Origin: Antedon mediterranea
Taxonomy: Eukaryota; Echinodermata; Crinoidea; Comatulida; Antedonidae
Reading direction: 5' to 3'
DNA length: 64,000 nucleotides
Assembly: GCF_964355755.1 (NCBI RefSeq)
Contig: NC_092680.1
Location: forward strand, 4,193,001-4,257,000
Of this stretch, positions 61,011 to 64,000 are shown piece after piece. The notes below the pieces were generated by a model. That model was given only the letters and a program-made list of their open reading frames with translations, was not told the origin of the DNA and did not search any database. Position 1 is the first letter of the stretch. Every line of letters starts with the position of its first letter. The translations under genes and the position numbers were made by a program.

Positions 61011-63933
61011 AGCAAAATGCCTTTGCAGTAAACAAAATATTAAAAAAAAATGAGCCAACTAACACTGTTTACAGGGCATACCGTATGTATAGTTTTTAGT
61101 TGTATTAATTATTACATACACGATACATACATTGAGTGCAAATTTGTAAAAATTTAAATCACTTTCATAATATTTGATTCCATATGATTTTGTTATATAC
61201 TGTATGTTCTATTCTCTCTTTATTTTTTAATAACGGACCACGTATAATTTTGTTATTTATAAAACATCGTGTTCTATTTTTTCAATCTAGGACTAACTGT
61301 TAAAGCCTTGTCTACACTTTCAAACTTTATGTACAACAAAAAATGTGATGTGCCCATATAGAGTATGGACATGATGATGTCATATCACTACCATAGTTGG
61401 GCATATTACACTTTTGTTGTCAAACTAGTTTGATAGTGTAGATATTCACTTGCAGATATCAGAAGATTATTTTATTAATATTGTTGCTGCTTGGTTATTC
61501 TGTTGATAACACATAATGCTATTTGCACTTTGTTGATTATCAACACAAACAAACAAAATCAACTTAGTTTGAATAAACAATTTATATACAAAATTTTAAA
61601 AAATAAGATATCCAAAACGGTTTGATTAATATTAATAATACAGTATATATGTATAATTATATACACTAATACTAATAGACATCTGTTTTATTCGTTTGTG
61701 TTTTTTTCTTATTTTCAGGCATCATTTTTATCCCTGTTGTGTAATACATCTGGACATTATTCACAAATAACTGTTGAAACCCACATCACCACATCGTCAT
61801 TAGCGACAGACAACATCGAGATCAGTATCGAAGAAACGATACTGCCCTCTTGTGAGGAAATGCTCACCAAGAACATATCGAAATGTTGCGCAACTCCAAA
61901 CATTTATAAATCGACATCTAGTGGTCACCGTTTATCTACAACAGAAGTGAGTTTACATAAATTTGTATAATAATGTATGGGTTATGAATAAGCTCACCCT
62001 ACATAATATACAGCAAATCCACCCATATACTGTATTGTAAATTTTTCCTAGATACTAGGCAGACTTGATATTTCAATTTCAATTTATTTCCACAAAATTA
62101 TAACATACATGATATACATTATGACATAATGTTAAACAAGTTTGTTTATAATACAATGAAAAGTAGTTCCGTCATGTGGGGGTTAGGGAAGAGAGTCATA
62201 TTCAAGCACAAAATAAAATGTTGTAATTATAGAATGCAGTACCTTTAAATAGACAAAGAGAAAAATAAAAGAATTCATGATATTAAATATCGGTCAAGAA
62301 TACAAATATATTAATTAGAGAAATTAAGAAATATATTTGATTCATATGTTATTTGAAAAACGATTATAAAATAATAAAAGAAAACAAAATGTATACAATA
62401 ACATGTCCTATTTTATGTACAAGTAAAAAATTTTCTTAACCTTTCAGATTTATTTCAAACGTGTTTTCCTGTCTTATCTGACACTAGTTGTTAATACGCG
62501 TGATGAACTTGCTTTAGCCAGATGTTTCAACGTGCCCGAACGAGATTTAGATCATGCCGCCTTTACCGCCCTCAAACGAGAAGCTCGTCAAAAGAGCATG
62601 CCTATGTGTCAGGTAAAAAATAATACTGTATAATAAAGCTTTTATTTCCTTAAATATTTTTAATTAAAATAGAACGCATTTAATGAAATAAATTGTGACT
62701 TTTCCTGATATGACAACTATTCAACTGTTCAACTGTAGACAGCGACCTCATTTGTAATGAAGATACGAATAGGAAGCAAGAGCTACTCCGCAGACCAATC
62801 ATGTCAGATTGCGCAATACGTAAAAGGTTTGAGTGAATTTGTCAGCCTTATCCAAAAACTGCAAGTGATCATAGAAGAAGAATTGAATCCAAGGTAAATT
62901 AGTTTACAAACACACCTTGCCATAAAATCAATCTTTATTTCCATCAAAACAGTACAAATTATTTTTATGATTATTGCATTTTTAACACTCTCTATCTCAT
63001 TATCTCATTTTGTGTAATTTATGAAACTGTTTTTTCTAAAAAATAGTTCAGCATTGTTGCGGTTGGTCAATCAAATTAAAACAACTTTCCTGAAGGCGAA
63101 ACAAGTGGGGTTTAACAAGGAGATTATTGAACGAGTTGTACGCTATTTGAAGTTATCCATAGGGAAGCTAAGTAGCGGAGACAGCTTGGGAACTCCTCAA
63201 AAGGTTTGTGCTATAAATGTTTTCAAACAGGTCTTAAGCTCTGTCTACACTTTCAAACTTTATGTGATGATGTCATATCACTACCATATTTAGGCATATC
63301 ACTACCATATTTGGGCACATCATACTTTCTTTGTCAAACTAGTTTGATAGTGTAGACAGAGCTTTACTAAATAATATTTAACTGTATTTGATTGTTTATT
63401 AAAGTATCACCTCACCTATCCCATTGCACAAGGCGTATCATATTCTCTCCATCCATCTCTCCCGGTTTCTTGCCATCGCTTCTGCATCTATCCATGATTC
63501 TCATCCCGTTTTCCTTCTTTCCTGTTCATTTCTTTACTCTCTCCACATCACCTTAACCTTGTTTCACACTAGAACGCAACACAAGGACATAAGCACAAAT
63601 AATTTGACCAATCACTATCGATAGTTAACCCGTATGAAATATCGGCCAAAAAATCAATGTGGCCAAGTGTATATAATGGTCTATTAGCCCTTCTTCCGGT
63701 TCACCGCTGAATAAAAATCCCATTTACCGTATTCCTCAATCTTATGTTTATATTATCTGATTCCAGAGTGTTGGAAATGGTGGTAGTATGGCTGGTACAA
63801 AGACTATCAAACTGTTGAATAGACTGCTGGATCAGGAGGCTAGCAAAGTTGCAAGTCGTGTCGATGTATTATGCGATGGAATGGCAAGCCAGGGAACACC
63901 AGTCAGACTCCCCTCCCTTCTCTCAATGTTCAG
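55110..63933 (+). CDS. PARPBP: PARPBP (PARI) orthologue, eight 5' coding exons, partial
   Basis: PARI binds PCNA and RAD51 and restrains homologous recombination in the nucleus; it has a UvrD-helicase-like fold without helicase motifs. Exons 55110-55197, 55577-55764, 56959-57264, 61719-61946, 62448-62612, 62739-62893, 63047-63203 and 63767-63933 all join in frame (phases 1,0,0,0,0,2,0,2 at their ends), giving about 484 residues before the window ends. Similarity to the vertebrate protein is clear in exon 2 (ERQTIYSEEDQLLATQLCMA), exon 3 (FYHEFLNSCNSVDLAMAY), exons 5-6 (DELALARCFNVPERDLDHAA, YVKGLSEFVSLIQKL) and exon 8 (KTIKLLNRLLDQEA, SLLSMFR). The first ATG of exon 1 was chosen because it lies in an otherwise plausible leader; the N-terminus is longer than in human. 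The C-terminal PCNA-binding motif would be right of the window. Introns carry a tRNA, a LINE and three family A elements. Confidence 0.88.
55786..55922. repeat. family A element, right end truncated
   Basis: Left TTAAGCTCTGTCTATACTAT, TCAAACTAGTTTGAAAAA, three GGTAGTGATATG-type blocks, then GACATCATCATGTCCATC and stops. In PARPBP intron 2, about 20 bp after its donor. Confidence 0.7.
56650..56654 (-). terminator. Pol III terminator of the tRNA gene
   Basis: Five T residues on the minus strand, two bases after the tRNA 3' end. Confidence 0.6.
56657..56728 (-). tRNA. tRNA with anticodon ATC (Asp-type by codon)
   Basis: Full cloverleaf on the minus strand: acceptor GCCCCAG paired with TTGGGGC (one G-T), D arm GTCT/GGAC, anticodon stem TCTGC/GCAGG with a T-G closing pair, loop ATATCAA (anticodon ATC), and T arm CCGAG TTCGAGT CTCGG. 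A and B boxes are intact. Discriminator is G. Anticodon ATC would read GAU (Asp), whereas eukaryotic tRNA-Asp normally has GTC. It is antisense within PARPBP intron 2 and has a T5 terminator. It may be a functional but mutated tRNA or a well-preserved tRNA-derived copy. Confidence 0.65.
57265..59560. other. PARPBP intron 3, left part
   Basis: Contains a repeated TTTATGTGCATGGTATTTG-like block (about 57800 and 57930), with TCATCACATGTTTAAAGTT at 57690-57710 and 57959-57977, indicating a degenerate tandem repeat. C-rich tracts with GAATAAAC blocks (58525-58630, 59015-59080) follow. No exon seen. Confidence 0.4.
59561..59575. repeat. target-site duplication, left copy
   Basis: AAATAAGCAAAATGC directly before the LINE; repeated at 61006-61020 after its poly-A tail. 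Confidence 0.8.
59576..61005 (+). mobile_element. 5'-truncated L1/Tx1-type LINE insertion
   Basis: Inserted in PARPBP intron 3 in the sense direction. It begins immediately after the left target duplication, encodes the C-terminal part of ORF2, has a short 3' UTR and ends in a run of about 27 A residues (60979-61008). Perfect target duplications and the uninterrupted frame indicate a young insertion made by target-primed reverse transcription. Confidence 0.88.
59577..60830 (+). pseudogene. LINE ORF2 C-terminal fragment with zinc knuckle
   Basis: An open frame of 417 codons runs from the insertion point with no start of its own; the first Met is at 59721. It begins in the thumb region of the reverse transcriptase (SLFLPIFTYVFSNLPD..., then FIWNGKPDKVKRK and EGGLKIPHI, typical of L1/Tx1 ORF2). 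It ends with a zf-RVT-type C-x2-C-x8-H-x4-C motif (CSFCKEKQETLLHMFFEC) followed by W. Endonuclease and the catalytic RT motifs are absent because of the truncation, so it is inactive. Confidence 0.88.
61006..61020. repeat. target-site duplication, right copy
   Basis: AAATAAGCAAAATGC; the exact left boundary merges with the poly-A tail. Confidence 0.8.
61301..61444. repeat. family A MITE-like element in PARPBP intron 3
   Basis: Left TAAAGCCTTGTCTACACTTT, right CAAACTAGTTTGATAGTGTA with GATATTC replacing the usual GACAGAGC tip. Confidence 0.75.
61947..62447. other. PARPBP intron 4
   Basis: AT-rich intron between GAA/GTGAGT and TTTCAG. No further feature recognised. Confidence 0.5.
63234..63366. 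repeat. family A element in PARPBP intron 7
   Basis: Complete ends (TTAAGCTCTGTCTACACTTT and GTGTAGACAGAGCTTTA) but a shorter centre, and only 30 bp after the splice donor. Confidence 0.85.
63560..63632. repeat. family B partial copy in PARPBP intron 7
   Basis: Left TTTCACACTAGAACGCAACA, CAAGGACATAAGCACAAATA and TTGACCAATCACTATCGATA; right arm missing. Confidence 0.55.
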
Positions 63934-64000
63934 GTAGGTGGATTACCATATGCATTCAGTTTGTATTTAGTCAGTTTTTTATGGGTCTTCCCCCCCCCCC

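Noticed and set aside
55110-63933. FIRRM (C1orf112), MMS22L or a Fanconi protein for the eight-exon gene
   Set aside because: Exon 5-8 motifs align in order with PARPBP (PARI) and not with these proteins as I know them.

Overview
The window reads as AT-rich, intron-containing DNA from a deuterostome invertebrate, most likely an echinoderm. The reasons are spliceosomal genes with GT..AG introns, a local expansion of IL-17-type cytokine genes of the kind known from sea urchins, many short inverted-repeat elements, and a very frequent TAGGCCTA-type motif. The class (sea cucumber, sea star, brittle star, crinoid) cannot be fixed from the sequence alone.

From about 0.7 to 50.6 kb there is a cluster of seven genes for small secreted cystine-knot cytokines of the IL-17 family. 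Four are on the plus strand (883-3146, 18548-19168, 24780-25665, 28235-29175) and three on the minus strand (39309-39794, 45051-46117, 49615-50100). Each encodes a signal peptide, a variable N-terminal region and a C-terminal IL-17-like cysteine core ending in a V-x-C-x-C-like strand. The pair at 24.8 and 28.2 kb is a recent tandem duplicate with nearly identical second exons. The member at 45-46 kb has a histidine-rich linker and fewer cysteines. Splice sites at or just before the start codon recur, so the signal-peptide exon is usually exon 2. kappaB-like and CRE-like sites occur near or inside several of these genes, which fits immune-inducible expression but is only inference.

From 55.1 kb to the right edge lies the 5' part (eight coding exons) of a PARPBP (PARI) orthologue, a PCNA/RAD51-linked regulator of homologous recombination. 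Its introns hold an intact-looking tRNA gene on the opposite strand, a 5'-truncated L1/Tx1-type LINE with target-site duplications, and three copies of a short inverted-repeat element.

The space between genes is mostly repeats. There are at least three dispersed inverted-repeat (MITE-like) families with many copies, a pair of adjacent long-TIR elements sharing 9-bp target duplications just upstream of PARPBP, and a 2.1-kb inverted-repeat element built of AGGTGCAA motifs. A 45-bp minisatellite of about 18 units, a GACT-type minisatellite, trinucleotide tracts and an old LINE 3' end make up the rest. Many long ORFs in these stretches are by-products of repeats and are not annotated as genes.
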